The notes beneath the pieces were generated by a model that worked only from the letters and a program-made list of their open reading frames with translations, had not been told where the DNA came from and searched no databases. From AP-15 sp050729795 (GTDB taxonomy: Bacteria > Pseudomonadota > Alphaproteobacteria > ATCC43930 > CGMCC-115725), in the NCBI GenBank assembly GCA_050729795.1, contig JBOHME010000001.1, forward strand, positions 1 through 64,000: a stretch of 64,000 bases of DNA, in the 5' to 3' direction. Positions 51,171 to 58,734 of this stretch are shown here, piece by piece. The translations under genes and the position numbers were made by a program. The first letter of the stretch is position 1. Every line of letters begins with the position of its first letter.

Positions 51171-52721
51171 TCAGCCTTTCGGGTCGAGCACGGTGCCGTC
51201 GAGCCAGGTGTCGCCGAGCCAGCCGTTTTCGTCGTATTCGGCCATGCACTGATCGACGAGGCCGGTCATCCGCGCCATCGCACCGCTGCGCTGCGCGCCG
51301 GTCAATGCCTGGATGCGAATATCCTCGTGATTGCCGGCATAGTTGCGCTCGTAAAGCTCGTGCCGGCCGCCGAACTCGGTGCCGATCGCATCCCACAAGA
51401 GCTTCATCAGCTTGATCCGCTCCTTGTAGCCGATGCCGTTCGAGCCGCGCACATAGCGTTCGAGATAGGGGTCGATCGCCGGATTGGCGAAATCCTTGAC
51501 CGAGGACGGCAGATAGATCAGCGCCGAGGCGACGATCTTTTCGATGATCTCCTTGATCTTCGAATAAGCGTCGGGGGCAAAGACCCGATAGGACAGACCG
51601 GCCTCGAGATTGGGCAACAGCGCGTCGCCGACCCAGGGCTGCGGGTTGCTCGCCATCGCATTCGACAGCGACCAGAACAGATTGCGCCACGAGACGATCT
51701 CGCCGAGCATCGCCTGATTGCCGCGGAATTCGTCACCGCCAGTGGCGTGCAATGCTTTGACCACCAGCCCGCAGATAAAGTCGAGCTTGACCGCGAATCG
51801 GGTGCAGCCCTGAAAGCAGAACCCGTTCAGAAAGCCCGAGCGCGGGTAGAAGCTCAGGATCTTTTCCGGGTCGCGGTGGACGAGAATGTTTTCCCAAGGG
51901 ATCAGCACATTGTCGAGCACGAAGATCGCGTCGTTCTCGTCGAACCGTGACGACAGCGGATAATCGAACGGCGATCCCACGGCATTGGCGATCCGCTCGT
52001 AGGAATTGCGGCAGATCAGCTTCACCCCGGGCGCGTCCATCGGCAGGATGAACATGATCGCGAGGTCGGGATCAGCAGTCGCGGTCGCCGCGTTCTGGCC
52101 AAGAAAATTGTAATGGGTGAGCGCCGCCGAAGTCGCCACCACCTTGGCACCAGAGACGACGACGCCAGTGTCGCTTTCGCGCTCGATCGTGACATAGACG
52201 TCCTTGACCTCGCTGGTCGGCCGGCCGCGATCGACCGGCGGGTTGACGATCGCGTGGTTCATGAACAGCACATTGTCCTGGGCGCGGCGGTACCAGGCGC
52301 GGGCATTGGCGGCAAACCGGCCGTAATACTCGGCGTTGGCGCCGAGCGTGTTCATCAAGGACGCCTTGTAATCGGGGGTGCGCCCCATCCAGCCATAGCT
52401 GAGTCGCGACCATTCGGCGATCGCCCGCTGCTGGCCGAGCAACTCCCCGCGCGAGCGGGCGACCCGGAAATATTTGTGGGTAAAGCCGCCCGAGCCGGTA
52501 TCGGTCGGCGTCGTCAGCACGTCCTTCTTCTCGGGGTCGTGCAGCGCATCATAGAGCCGGGCCAGCGAGCGCACCGAATTGCGGAACGCGGGGTGAGCCG
52601 TGACATCCGCCACTCGCTCCCCATCGATATAGACTTCGCGGCCGTCCTTCAGGCTTTCGATGTATTCGGCGCCGGTGAACGGCCGCGGCCGGCGATCGCG
52701 AATGTGGTCTTCGGGCGCCAA
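51171..52721 (-). CDS. HpaB-type flavin-dependent 4-hydroxyphenylacetate 3-hydroxylase family oxygenase
   Basis: A 516-residue oxygenase of the HpaB/PvcC family, which uses reduced FAD from a partner reductase to hydroxylate phenols. Typical stretches are PRPFTGAEYIESLKDGREVYIDGERV, a SHPAF-like TAHPAFRNSVRSLARLYDALHD, LTHYNFLGQN and VLDNVLIPWENILVHRDPEK. No HpaC reductase gene is visible nearby. I use TTG 52721, preceded by GGGGAGA eight bases upstream, because it gives the normal family N-terminus and length. The same frame runs on without a stop into an HTH module up to GTG 53018, so a 615-residue fusion is possible. Confidence 0.87.
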   Translation of the reverse strand: MAPEDHIRDRRPRPFTGAEYIESLKDGREVYIDGERVADVTAHPAFRNSVRSLARLYDALHDPEKKDVLTTPTDTGSGGFTHKYFRVARSRGELLGQQRAIAEWSRLSYGWMGRTPDYKASLMNTLGANAEYYGRFAANARAWYRRAQDNVLFMNHAIVNPPVDRGRPTSEVKDVYVTIERESDTGVVVSGAKVVATSAALTHYNFLGQNAATATADPDLAIMFILPMDAPGVKLICRNSYERIANAVGSPFDYPLSSRFDENDAIFVLDNVLIPWENILVHRDPEKILSFYPRSGFLNGFCFQGCTRFAVKLDFICGLVVKALHATGGDEFRGNQAMLGEIVSWRNLFWSLSNAMASNPQPWVGDALLPNLEAGLSYRVFAPDAYSKIKEIIEKIVASALIYLPSSVKDFANPAIDPYLERYVRGSNGIGYKERIKLMKLLWDAIGTEFGGRHELYERNYAGNHEDIRIQALTGAQRSGAMARMTGLVDQCMAEYDENGWLGDTWLDGTVLDPKG

Positions 52722-52781
52722 TCTGCTGTCTCCCCGCCTGATGTCTTGCTGAGGGATATCTCGCTGCCGGCTGTCTCGCTG
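52722..52781. repeat. 15-bp degenerate tandem repeat, four copies, in the HTH-oxygenase linker
   Basis: Four adjacent 15-bp units on the minus strand (52767-52781, 52752-52766, 52737-52751, 52722-52736), of the type CAGCGAGACAGCCGG, encode QRDSR-QRDIP-QQDIR-RGDSR. They lie exactly between the HTH module and the TTG start of the oxygenase, and the last unit supplies that gene's Shine-Dalgarno-like GGGGAGA. Confidence 0.8.
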
Positions 52782-53018
52782 CGAGTTGCGCGATGGTGCC
52801 GAGCGGGCAGTCGCCGGGTGCACGTCCACACGCCGCCGCGGCCCGGGCGGCCGGTCAAAGACGGTATGGTCGAGACGCACACCTTGGCGCTCGGCGAGTT
52901 GCAGGATCGCGACCCGGTACCTGCCGGGGACTCCGCGCACGCGCCATTTGCGCACGGCCTCGGCGGCGACACCCAGTCCGGCCGCCACGCGCTCGATCAG
53001 ATCCCATTCGCTCGGCAC
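52722..53018 (-). CDS. HTH (Cro/YdaS-like) module, in frame with the HpaB-type gene
   Basis: Reading from GTG 53018, the first 60 residues (SEWDLIERVAAGLGVAAEAV, then KWRVRGVPGRYRVAILQLAE, HTVFDRPPGP) look like the small stand-alone HTH proteins of about 70-80 residues found in alphaproteobacteria, related to YdaS/Cro. There is no stop codon. The frame passes through a Pro/Arg-rich linker and a 15-bp repeat array and joins the oxygenase. It is either a true N-terminal fusion or a small regulator whose stop was lost. A 15-bp palindrome sits 13 bp before the start, inside its presumed promoter. Confidence 0.6.
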
Positions 53019-53025
53019 AGGCCCA

Positions 53026-53054
53026 GCTATCGGACATTACGTCCGGTATGGCAA
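53026..53054 (-). promoter_or_regulatory. Predicted promoter with central palindromic operator for the HTH/oxygenase gene
   Basis: On the minus strand TTGCCA (53049-53054) and GATAGC (53026-53031) are spaced by 17 bp, a weak -35/-10 pair. Between them lies the palindrome CGGACATTACGTCCG (53031-53045, 5-bp arms around ATTAC). An operator in this position would block RNA polymerase, which fits autoregulation by the HTH module encoded directly downstream. Confidence 0.5.
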
Positions 53055-53208
53055 CTCGGTTTTTTGTTGGAGTAAAAGGACAGGACGTCTGCAAAAGGGC
53101 CCGCTTCTGGAAATGCCGATGGCCGGCGACGAGGTGGCCTTCTATTGCGCCACCCGGGACGATAATACCGGGCAACCTTCCGATGAACCGGCGCGAGCGG
53201 GCGGGGGG

Positions 53209-53227
53209 GGCCCGACCGGGTCGGGCC
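53209..53227. terminator. GC-rich hairpin, possible terminator of the DUF6197-like gene
   Basis: GGCCCGAC and GTCGGGCC form an 8-bp perfect stem around CGG, 35 bp downstream of the stop of the leftward gene at 53262. A run of eight G precedes it on the plus strand. No U-tract follows on the minus strand, so it would be a weak or factor-assisted terminator. Confidence 0.4.
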
Positions 53228-53261
53228 GCCCGACTACCCCGTCCCGCTGCCGGCCGCCGCT

Positions 53262-53729
53262 CTATCCGGCTGCCGGGCCGTGCTCCGCCGTCCGGATCGC
53301 CTGGTCGAACGCCGCCAGCACCGCGCCATGCGACGAGCGGTCGTTCATCGTTTCGACATTGGTAAAGCCACGCGACCTTGCCACATCGATCAGCAGGGAA
53401 TGCGCGGCCCAGGCGATGCTCGGGTCGTCGAGCCGCTTGGCGGCGGCGCGCAGCGCGCCGATCGCGCAGCGCTGGCCACCGAGCGAACGATAGGTCCGCC
53501 GGGTCCAGCTTTCGGGATCGGCGATGAGCCCCTTGGCCTCGCGCAGCAAATCCGCGACAGCAAGATCGTGCTCGGTCGGCAGCGGTGCGCGCAACAGGGC
53601 GACCGGGCTGCGCTTGCTACGGCACAGCCGCGACTGGAACCACAGCCGGCAGCCGTGTCGGCTCCAGATCGGGAAGAGCCCAGTATCGGATGGTCTGGGC
53701 GCAGGAAAATAGGTACCATCGAACGGCAT
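53262..53729 (-). CDS. DUF6197-like small protein
   Basis: A 155-residue protein. The second half (LREAKGLIADPESWTRRTY, GGQRCAIGALRAAAK, VETMNDRSSHGAVLAAFDQA) matches the pattern of the DUF6197 family: a CA-GAL motif and a terminal ND...H-VL--FD-AI helix. The first 45 residues are Trp/Arg-rich and unrelated. ATG 53729 has AGGAGA seven bases upstream. Function of the family is unknown; many members are encoded on actinobacterial and phage-like elements. A GC-rich hairpin follows the stop. Confidence 0.65.
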   Translation of the reverse strand: MPFDGTYFPAPRPSDTGLFPIWSRHGCRLWFQSRLCRSKRSPVALLRAPLPTEHDLAVADLLREAKGLIADPESWTRRTYRSLGGQRCAIGALRAAAKRLDDPSIAWAAHSLLIDVARSRGFTNVETMNDRSSHGAVLAAFDQAIRTAEHGPAAG

Positions 53730-53995
53730 CGCGATCTCCTATCTTCTCCGTTGCCATTGCCTCGTCACGGCACCGCGCGGGTGCCGCGCAAACCTCCCCC
53801 CAATGCTTCACATCTAGGGCCATGTCCAATTGCCGGCAACGACGGATCGCGCGTAGATCCGTCCGCGCTGCCGGCATCGCGCCTCGCCGGACAAAATGTC
53901 GAGCGACAGCCGCCCCTTGCCACGTCGGAAGAACTCAAGCCCATAAAGGATGATCACTCCGGGACTGCGGAGTGTCAATCATCGCGCAAACCCTG

Positions 53996-54229
53996 TCAGA
54001 CCGCGACTGTAGCGACCGGCAGCACGATCGGCGGCACGACACCGATCGCCGCGGGATGGAAGTAGAGATCGTCGGACGGGAACAGGCGGGGCCGGTCGGC
54101 GGCAAGCTGAACAAGTCGGGTCGCCAGGTGGAGCAGGTGCTGCTCGAAGACCGGCACCACCTCATCGCGAAACGCCAGCCCGGTCACGAAATAGCGCCGC
54201 CCGGTCACGAAATAGCGCCGATAGATCAT
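53996..54229 (-). CDS. Possible small protein (77 aa) with a repeated N-terminus
   Basis: The 77 residues from ATG 54229 read MIYRRYFVTGRRYFVTGLAF, then RDEVVPVFEQHLLHLATRLVQLAADRPRLF and FHPAAIGVVPPIVLPVATVAV. The composition is protein-like and the plus-strand alternatives are worse, but no ribosome site is clear and no family is recognised. The RRYFVTG duplication comes from a 21-bp tandem repeat. The rest of the 53730-54431 interval shows nothing else I can support. Confidence 0.35.
   Translation of the reverse strand: MIYRRYFVTGRRYFVTGLAFRDEVVPVFEQHLLHLATRLVQLAADRPRLFPSDDLYFHPAAIGVVPPIVLPVATVAV
54178..54219. repeat. 21-bp tandem repeat, two exact copies
   Basis: GCCCGGTCACGAAATAGCGCC is repeated exactly at 54178-54198 and 54199-54219. 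If the minus-strand small gene is real, it encodes RRYFVTG twice. Confidence 0.9.
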
Positions 54230-54431
54230 TCGGGATGCCGATTGCGGCACCACGATATGTTTTGAAACAACTTCCACAGGTCGCGGTAGGGCTGGTGGAA
54301 CGGGCCAGGGGCCTGCGCCCGCTGCACCCGCGACAGGACAGGAACAGGCCCCGCCCGCGCTTGACGCCGGCTGCCGGCCGACGACACAATCGCGGCACTG
54401 CGACGCCAACGGGATAAAGGAGGGGGTGAGG

Positions 54432-55346
54432 ATGGCCGAGATCCGCATTGTCGCCGACGGGTTGCGGTTTCCCGAGGGACCGGTGGCGATGGCCGACGGT
54501 TCGGTCATCCTGGGCGAGATCGCCGGCAGTGCCGTCACCCGGGTCGCGGCGGACGGCAGCAAATCACCGGTCGGCAGTGCCGGTGGCGGCCCGAATGGTC
54601 TCGCCATGGGCCCCGATGGTGCGCTCTATCTCTGCAACAATGGCGGCAACGAATACGCGCAGGGCGGGTTTCTGTCCACCGGACCCGCCAGAGATTATCG
54701 GACCGGCACGATCCAGCGGATCGATCCGAAGAGCGGCGATACCCGCGTGCTGTACAGCGAATGCGGCGGCCACAAGCTATCGGCGCCGAACGATATCGTG
54801 TTCGACCGCCAGGGCGGGTTTTATTTCACCGACCTCGGCAAGCGCTACGCGCATCAGCGCGACCATGGCGGGCTCTACTACGCGCTCCCCGACGGGTCGA
54901 AGGTGGTCGAGCTGGTCTATCCGATGCTGACCCCGAATGGCGTCGGGCTGTCACCCGACGAGCGCACGGTTTATGTCGCCGACACCGAATCCTCGCGCCT
55001 CTTCGCCTTCGACATCGTCTCGCCGGGGGTGCTGCGGCAGGAACCGTTCCCGGCGCCCTATGGCGGACGGCTCGTCTGCGGATTGCCCGGGTTTCAGCGC
55101 TTCGACAGTCTCGCGGTCGAAGCCGCGGGCAACATCTGCGTCGCCACCCTGATCACCGGCCACATTACCGTCATCGCCCCGGACGGGCGGGTCGTGCGCC
55201 AAGTCAAGATGCCCGACGTCTACCCGACCAACATCTGCTTTGGCGGCAGCGATATGACGACCGCGTATGTCACGCTCTCAGGCACCGGCCAGCTGGCGCG
55301 GATGGACTGGCCGGAGCCGGGCCTGCGCCTCAACTTCATGGCCTGA
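54432..55346 (+). CDS. SMP-30/gluconolactonase family protein
   Basis: A 304-residue six-bladed beta-propeller of the SMP-30/gluconolaconase/LRE type. Metal-site residues are visible in RFPEGPVAMADGSVILGEI (Glu), GGGPNGLAMGPDGALYLCNNGG (Asn), SAPNDIVFDRQGGFYFTD (Asn, Asp) and LTPNGVGLSPDERTVYVADTES (Asn, Asp). It hydrolyses sugar-acid or related lactones in the cytoplasm; no signal peptide is present. ATG 54432 follows a strong GGAGGGGG stretch. Confidence 0.92.
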   Translation: MAEIRIVADGLRFPEGPVAMADGSVILGEIAGSAVTRVAADGSKSPVGSAGGGPNGLAMGPDGALYLCNNGGNEYAQGGFLSTGPARDYRTGTIQRIDPKSGDTRVLYSECGGHKLSAPNDIVFDRQGGFYFTDLGKRYAHQRDHGGLYYALPDGSKVVELVYPMLTPNGVGLSPDERTVYVADTESSRLFAFDIVSPGVLRQEPFPAPYGGRLVCGLPGFQRFDSLAVEAAGNICVATLITGHITVIAPDGRVVRQVKMPDVYPTNICFGGSDMTTAYVTLSGTGQLARMDWPEPGLRLNFMA

Positions 55347-55420
55347 CGCGGTCCGCCGATGCGTGGCAGCCGGATCATATCTGCCGGGTTTTTCTTGGCC
55401 GCAGCGGAGGAGCGCAGATC

Positions 55421-55666
55421 GTGCGGATCGGCCGACTGACCCTTGCCGCAATGCTAGCGTGCGCGACATCGGCATGGGCCGGACCGCCGCCGCCCGCCGG
55501 GGCAAAACCGCTGTCCGAGATCCTCGGCCAAATCGAGCGGACGCCGGACTTCCGCTACATCGGGGAAGCCGAGCTCGAGCATGGTCTCTACAAGATCGAG
55601 TACTCTTCGAAAGACGGCGTGAAGCACAAAGTCTATATCGATCCGATGACCGGGACGGTGCGGTAG
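55421..55666 (+). CDS. Small periplasmic PepSY-like protein (81 aa)
   Basis: An 81-residue exported protein. The signal peptide RIGRLTLAAMLACATSAWA is cleaved before GPPPP. The mature part (LSEILGQIERTPDFRYIGEAEL, HGLYKIEYSSKDGVKHKVYID and PMTGTVR) is one PepSY-like repeat of the kind found in small periplasmic proteins that modulate peptidases or sensor kinases. GTG 55421 is supported by GGAGGAG nine bases upstream. No sensor or peptidase partner gene is adjacent. Confidence 0.78.
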   Translation: MRIGRLTLAAMLACATSAWAGPPPPAGAKPLSEILGQIERTPDFRYIGEAELEHGLYKIEYSSKDGVKHKVYIDPMTGTVR

Positions 55667-55760
55667 GTAGTGTCGGGGCCCCTGCGTCGCGACCGACCCT
55701 GCGCCGCGACCGCTCCTCGGGTTCGGAACGGCGAACACCACGCTGACAGGGAGACAGACG

Positions 55761-56852
55761 ATGAAAGCCGCCGTGCTGCATGCCGCAAACCAGCCCATGA
55801 CGATCGAGGAGGTGGCGCTCGCCAAGCCGGGCCCCCGCGAGGTCCTGCTGCGCACCGCCTTTGCCGGACTGTGCCATAGCGATCTGCATTTTATCGAGGG
55901 TCTTTATCCGCATCCGACGCCGTGTGTGCTCGGGCATGAATCGGCGGCGGTCGTCGAGGCAGTCGGCGACGGCGTCAGCTATGTCAGGCCCGGCGACCAT
56001 GTCGTCACCTGTCTGTCGGTGTTCTGCGGTACCTGCCAGCAATGCCTGACCGGACACCCCAATCTGTGCGAGAACACCGAAGTCAAGCTGCCGCCCGGCA
56101 CCGCGCGTCGGTTGAGCTGGAAGGGCGGCGAGGTGGTCCACCAGTTCACCAACCTGTCATCCTTCGCCGAACAGATGCTGGTGCACGAAAACGCGGTCGT
56201 GAAGATCGATCCCGACATTCCGCTCGACCGCGCGGCACTCGTCGGCTGCGGGGTCATGACCGGGGTCGGCGCGGTGTTCAACGCCGCCAAGGTGGAGCCG
56301 GGGGCCACGGTCGCGGTCATCGGCTGCGGCGGGGTCGGGTTGTCCGCGGTCAACGGTGCGGCATTAGCCGGCGCGGAACGGATCATCGCCATCGACACGG
56401 TGCCCTCGAAGCTCGATCTTGCGCGCGAGCTTGGCGCGACCGACACGCTCAATGCGAGCAATGCCGACCCGGTCAAGGAGGTCATGGAGATGACCGGCGG
56501 CGGGGTGCAGTACTCGTTCGAGGCGCTCGGCACCAAGCGCACCGCCGAGCAGGCCTTCGAGATGCTGCGCGGCGGCGGCACCGCGACGATCATCGGCATG
56601 GTCCCGCTCGGGGTGAAGATCGAGCTCCACGGCTATTCCTTTCTGCGCGACCGCAAGCTGCAGGGCACCTCGATGGGCGGCAACCGCTTCCGGGTCGACA
56701 TGCCGCGGCTGCTGTCGCTGTGGCGCCAGGGTCGGCTGAAGCTCGACCACCTGATCTCCGGCAGGCTGCGCCTCGAGCAGATCAACGACGGCTTTGCCGC
56801 GCTCAAATCCGGCGCGCCGGTGCGCCAGCTGATCGACTTCGCGGCGGCATGA
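55761..56852 (+). CDS. Zinc-dependent alcohol dehydrogenase (class III-like)
   Basis: A 363-residue medium-chain dehydrogenase. GLCHSDLHFIEG (catalytic Cys), LGHESAAVVEAVG (His-Glu) and VGCGVMTGVGAVFN (second catalytic Cys) form the active site. The structural zinc loop is CGTCQQCLTGHPNLC. The coenzyme motif is VIGCGGVGLSAVNGAALAGAERIIAID, ending in Asp for NAD. It resembles the aryl/alkyl alcohol dehydrogenases near class III but lacks evidence for glutathione-formaldehyde specificity. A GGAGA ribosome site precedes ATG 55761. Confidence 0.92.
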   Translation: MKAAVLHAANQPMTIEEVALAKPGPREVLLRTAFAGLCHSDLHFIEGLYPHPTPCVLGHESAAVVEAVGDGVSYVRPGDHVVTCLSVFCGTCQQCLTGHPNLCENTEVKLPPGTARRLSWKGGEVVHQFTNLSSFAEQMLVHENAVVKIDPDIPLDRAALVGCGVMTGVGAVFNAAKVEPGATVAVIGCGGVGLSAVNGAALAGAERIIAIDTVPSKLDLARELGATDTLNASNADPVKEVMEMTGGGVQYSFEALGTKRTAEQAFEMLRGGGTATIIGMVPLGVKIELHGYSFLRDRKLQGTSMGGNRFRVDMPRLLSLWRQGRLKLDHLISGRLRLEQINDGFAALKSGAPVRQLIDFAAA

Positions 56853-56871
56853 CATCCGCGGTGCGCAGAGG

Positions 56872-56946
56872 CATGGTGCGGAGAGCCATGGTGCCGAGAG
56901 CCATGGTGCCGAGAGCCATGGTGCCGAGAGTCATGGTGCCGAGAGC
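56872..56946. repeat. 15-bp tandem repeat, five copies
   Basis: Five head-to-tail units of CATGGTGCCGAGAGC, at 56872, 56887, 56902, 56917 and 56932, with three single-base differences in total. They begin 20 bp after the alcohol dehydrogenase stop. Each unit contains an ATG, but no sensible protein results. It is a non-coding minisatellite. Confidence 0.95.
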
Positions 56947-57123
56947 CATCGCCGGGTAGGCTGAACCTGGTCGCCAGCGCACGGCCCCGGCCGCGAGAAA
57001 TCCTCCTCGTCGGTCGCGAACCGGCCGAGCCCGGCAAATCCCCGCGCTGCCGCGATCATCGGTCGGGCGCGGATCGCCTGCGGCAATGTCACCAAAAGAG
57101 CGCCGGTCGCGGCCGGCTGCTGC

Positions 57124-57528
57124 TCATTCGCTCGGTGCTGCCGCTCCACCGGTCGCGGTTTCGCCATCGCTCTGTCGCATGCTGCGATACATCCGCCAGC
57201 GCGACCCGGGCTTCAGGATATCGAGGCCGCTCGGGGTGTCGCTGCCGTCGGGGCGCTCGCCTTCGGCCGGCATCACCGCGGCGGCCGGCGGCTCACTGTC
57301 TTCGGCGCGATCGGCGGGTGCGGTCGGCATCGGCTCGGCGGCGGCCGGTGCGTCGCCGTCGCCGTGTTTCTGGGCAAACTCTTCGGCGACCCGTTCGAGC
57401 GTCTCGATCGCCGCGAATTCGGCGTCGAGCGCCTTTGTCTCCTCGGCATATCGGGTCTCGAGCTTGGCCCGGCGAACCTGCAGCTGGCCCTTCGCCTGCT
57501 GGACGTCGTGCGAGGTTATGTTCCACAT
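57124..57528 (-). CDS. Conserved coiled-coil hypothetical protein
   Basis: A 134-residue protein with an N-terminal helix MWNITSHDVQQAKGQLQVRR, a coiled coil (RAKLETRYAEETKALDAEF, AAIETLERVAEEFAQKHG), a disordered Pro/Ala/Glu linker and a conserved tail LDILKPGSRWRMYR. I recognise this layout from small uncharacterised proteins of Bradyrhizobium-like genomes. ATG 57528 gives the usual MWN/MNW start; TTG 57573 would add 15 residues. No membrane segment or enzyme motif is present. Confidence 0.72.
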   Translation of the reverse strand: MWNITSHDVQQAKGQLQVRRAKLETRYAEETKALDAEFAAIETLERVAEEFAQKHGDGDAPAAAEPMPTAPADRAEDSEPPAAAVMPAEGERPDGSDTPSGLDILKPGSRWRMYRSMRQSDGETATGGAAAPSE

Positions 57529-57740
57529 CGGATGACCATCGAAGGCGGACAATACCCGGCGATATTGGCGCAAGCCGGTTGATGGACGATTAACCGGGTC
57601 GCGAGCGGCGATTGCCCCCGAACCCTGAGCGCGCCCGCGGCGCCGTCAACCGTTCGTCAACAAAGCCGGCCGAAACTCGCCGCTGCGCGATCCGCGGGGC
57701 GGGGCGGCGGCGCACGAAGCGATTATGCTGGAGAGAGCCG

Positions 57741-57974
57741 TTGAGCGAGACCCGGGACGATTTTCAGAACACCACTGAGGTCGAAGTCATCGATGCCAAG
57801 GAACGATGGAGCGAATACCGCCTCGCCGACGGCACCACGATGCGGGTCAAATCGGTGGTGATCGCGGTGTTCCGCGACGACGCTCATCCGACCCAGGACG
57901 GGGAGCCGGTGTACAATATGAAATCAACCCTGATCACCGATGTCAGGGCGGCTGCAGCCAAGCCCGCACCATGA
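57741..57974 (+). CDS. Small conserved hypothetical protein (77 aa)
   Basis: A 77-residue protein from TTG 57741, preceded by GGAGAGAG. The pattern VEVIDAKERWSEYRLADGTT, MRVKSVVIAVFR and EPVYNMKSTLITDVR is typical of a small beta-rich family seen as single genes in alphaproteobacteria. Function is unknown. Its stop overlaps the next ATG by 4 nt (ATGA), so the two are probably co-translated. Confidence 0.75.
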   Translation: MSETRDDFQNTTEVEVIDAKERWSEYRLADGTTMRVKSVVIAVFRDDAHPTQDGEPVYNMKSTLITDVRAAAAKPAP

Positions 57975-58594
57975 ACGGGAGCCGGCTCGAGACCTTTCGG
58001 ACGCGCGCCCCTGCCTCCTCGGCGTTGACCTCGTCGCGATTGCACCCGGTCGCCCGGATCATCGGCGTCAACACCGCGAGCCGGGAGCTGTCGGCGACCC
58101 TCCTCAGGCCCTCCGCCGCGACGACGGTCAGCCTCGGCCGGGCGGCGCCGGCGCGGGCGGTGCGCACGCTGTCGCAACCGTTGATCTGGGCGCGGATCGG
58201 CACCGCGCTCGCGGTCGAAGGGATCGCGGCGACGCGCGACATACCGGAACGACCGGCGATGGCGCAGCCATCGCGGCCCGCCAAGGCGCCGCCGGCAATC
58301 GCAAAAGTCGAGCTGACGATCGATTCGCTGGGCAGCTACGAGCTGAACCAGCCGATCCCGGTCTTTGTCGAATCACTTGGCAATCGGCATTTCGTCGCCG
58401 AGGTGCCTGATCTGAATATTTCGACTTCGGCACACAGCCTGAGCGACATTCTGATCGTGTTGAAGGAGCGGGTGACGCAAACCTATGATGCGCTGCGCAT
58501 CCGCAAGAACCTCGATGCCGAACAGTCCCGGCAGCTCAAGGTTCTAGAGACTTATATCGGCCGCTCGCGACGGAGCTGGCTCGATCGACGCTGA
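57971..58594 (+). CDS. Protein with C-terminal HicB/antitoxin-like domain
   Basis: A 207-residue frame from the overlapping ATG 57971. Only the last 90 residues look like a folded domain (VELTIDSLGSYELNQPIPVF, VESLGNRHFVAEVPDLNIST and LSDILIVLKERVTQTYDALR). This is the shape of small HicB-like proteins that often pair with toxin or nuclease subunits. The first 95 residues are Ala/Arg/Ser-rich and may not be translated. ATG 58259 (MAQPSRPAKAPPAI) is a likely true start, giving 111 residues. No toxin-like partner gene is recognisable next to it. Confidence 0.6.
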   Translation: MNGSRLETFRTRAPASSALTSSRLHPVARIIGVNTASRELSATLLRPSAATTVSLGRAAPARAVRTLSQPLIWARIGTALAVEGIAATRDIPERPAMAQPSRPAKAPPAIAKVELTIDSLGSYELNQPIPVFVESLGNRHFVAEVPDLNISTSAHSLSDILIVLKERVTQTYDALRIRKNLDAEQSRQLKVLETYIGRSRRSWLDRR

Positions 58595-58629
58595 CCCGGG
58601 CGTCCGGCCGTCACGGGCTGCGGCGCCGA

Positions 58630-58715
58630 GGGACACAACCAGGCCGAGGGACACAACCAGGCCAAGGGACACAACCAGGCCAAGGGACACAACCAGGCCA
58701 AGGGACACAACCAGG
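58630..58715. repeat. 18-bp tandem repeat, nearly five copies
   Basis: GGGACACAACCAGGCCAA (or ...CCGA in the first two copies) repeats at 58630, 58648, 58666, 58684 and, partially, 58702. It lies between the convergent stops of the HicB-like gene and the MFS gene, outside both coding regions. Confidence 0.95.
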
Positions 58716-58734
58716 GTGGCTTCCGCCGCTCGGC

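Noticed and set aside
56872..56946. CRISPR array
   Set aside because: Units are 15 bp head-to-tail with no spacers, so this is a minisatellite. The same holds for the other arrays.
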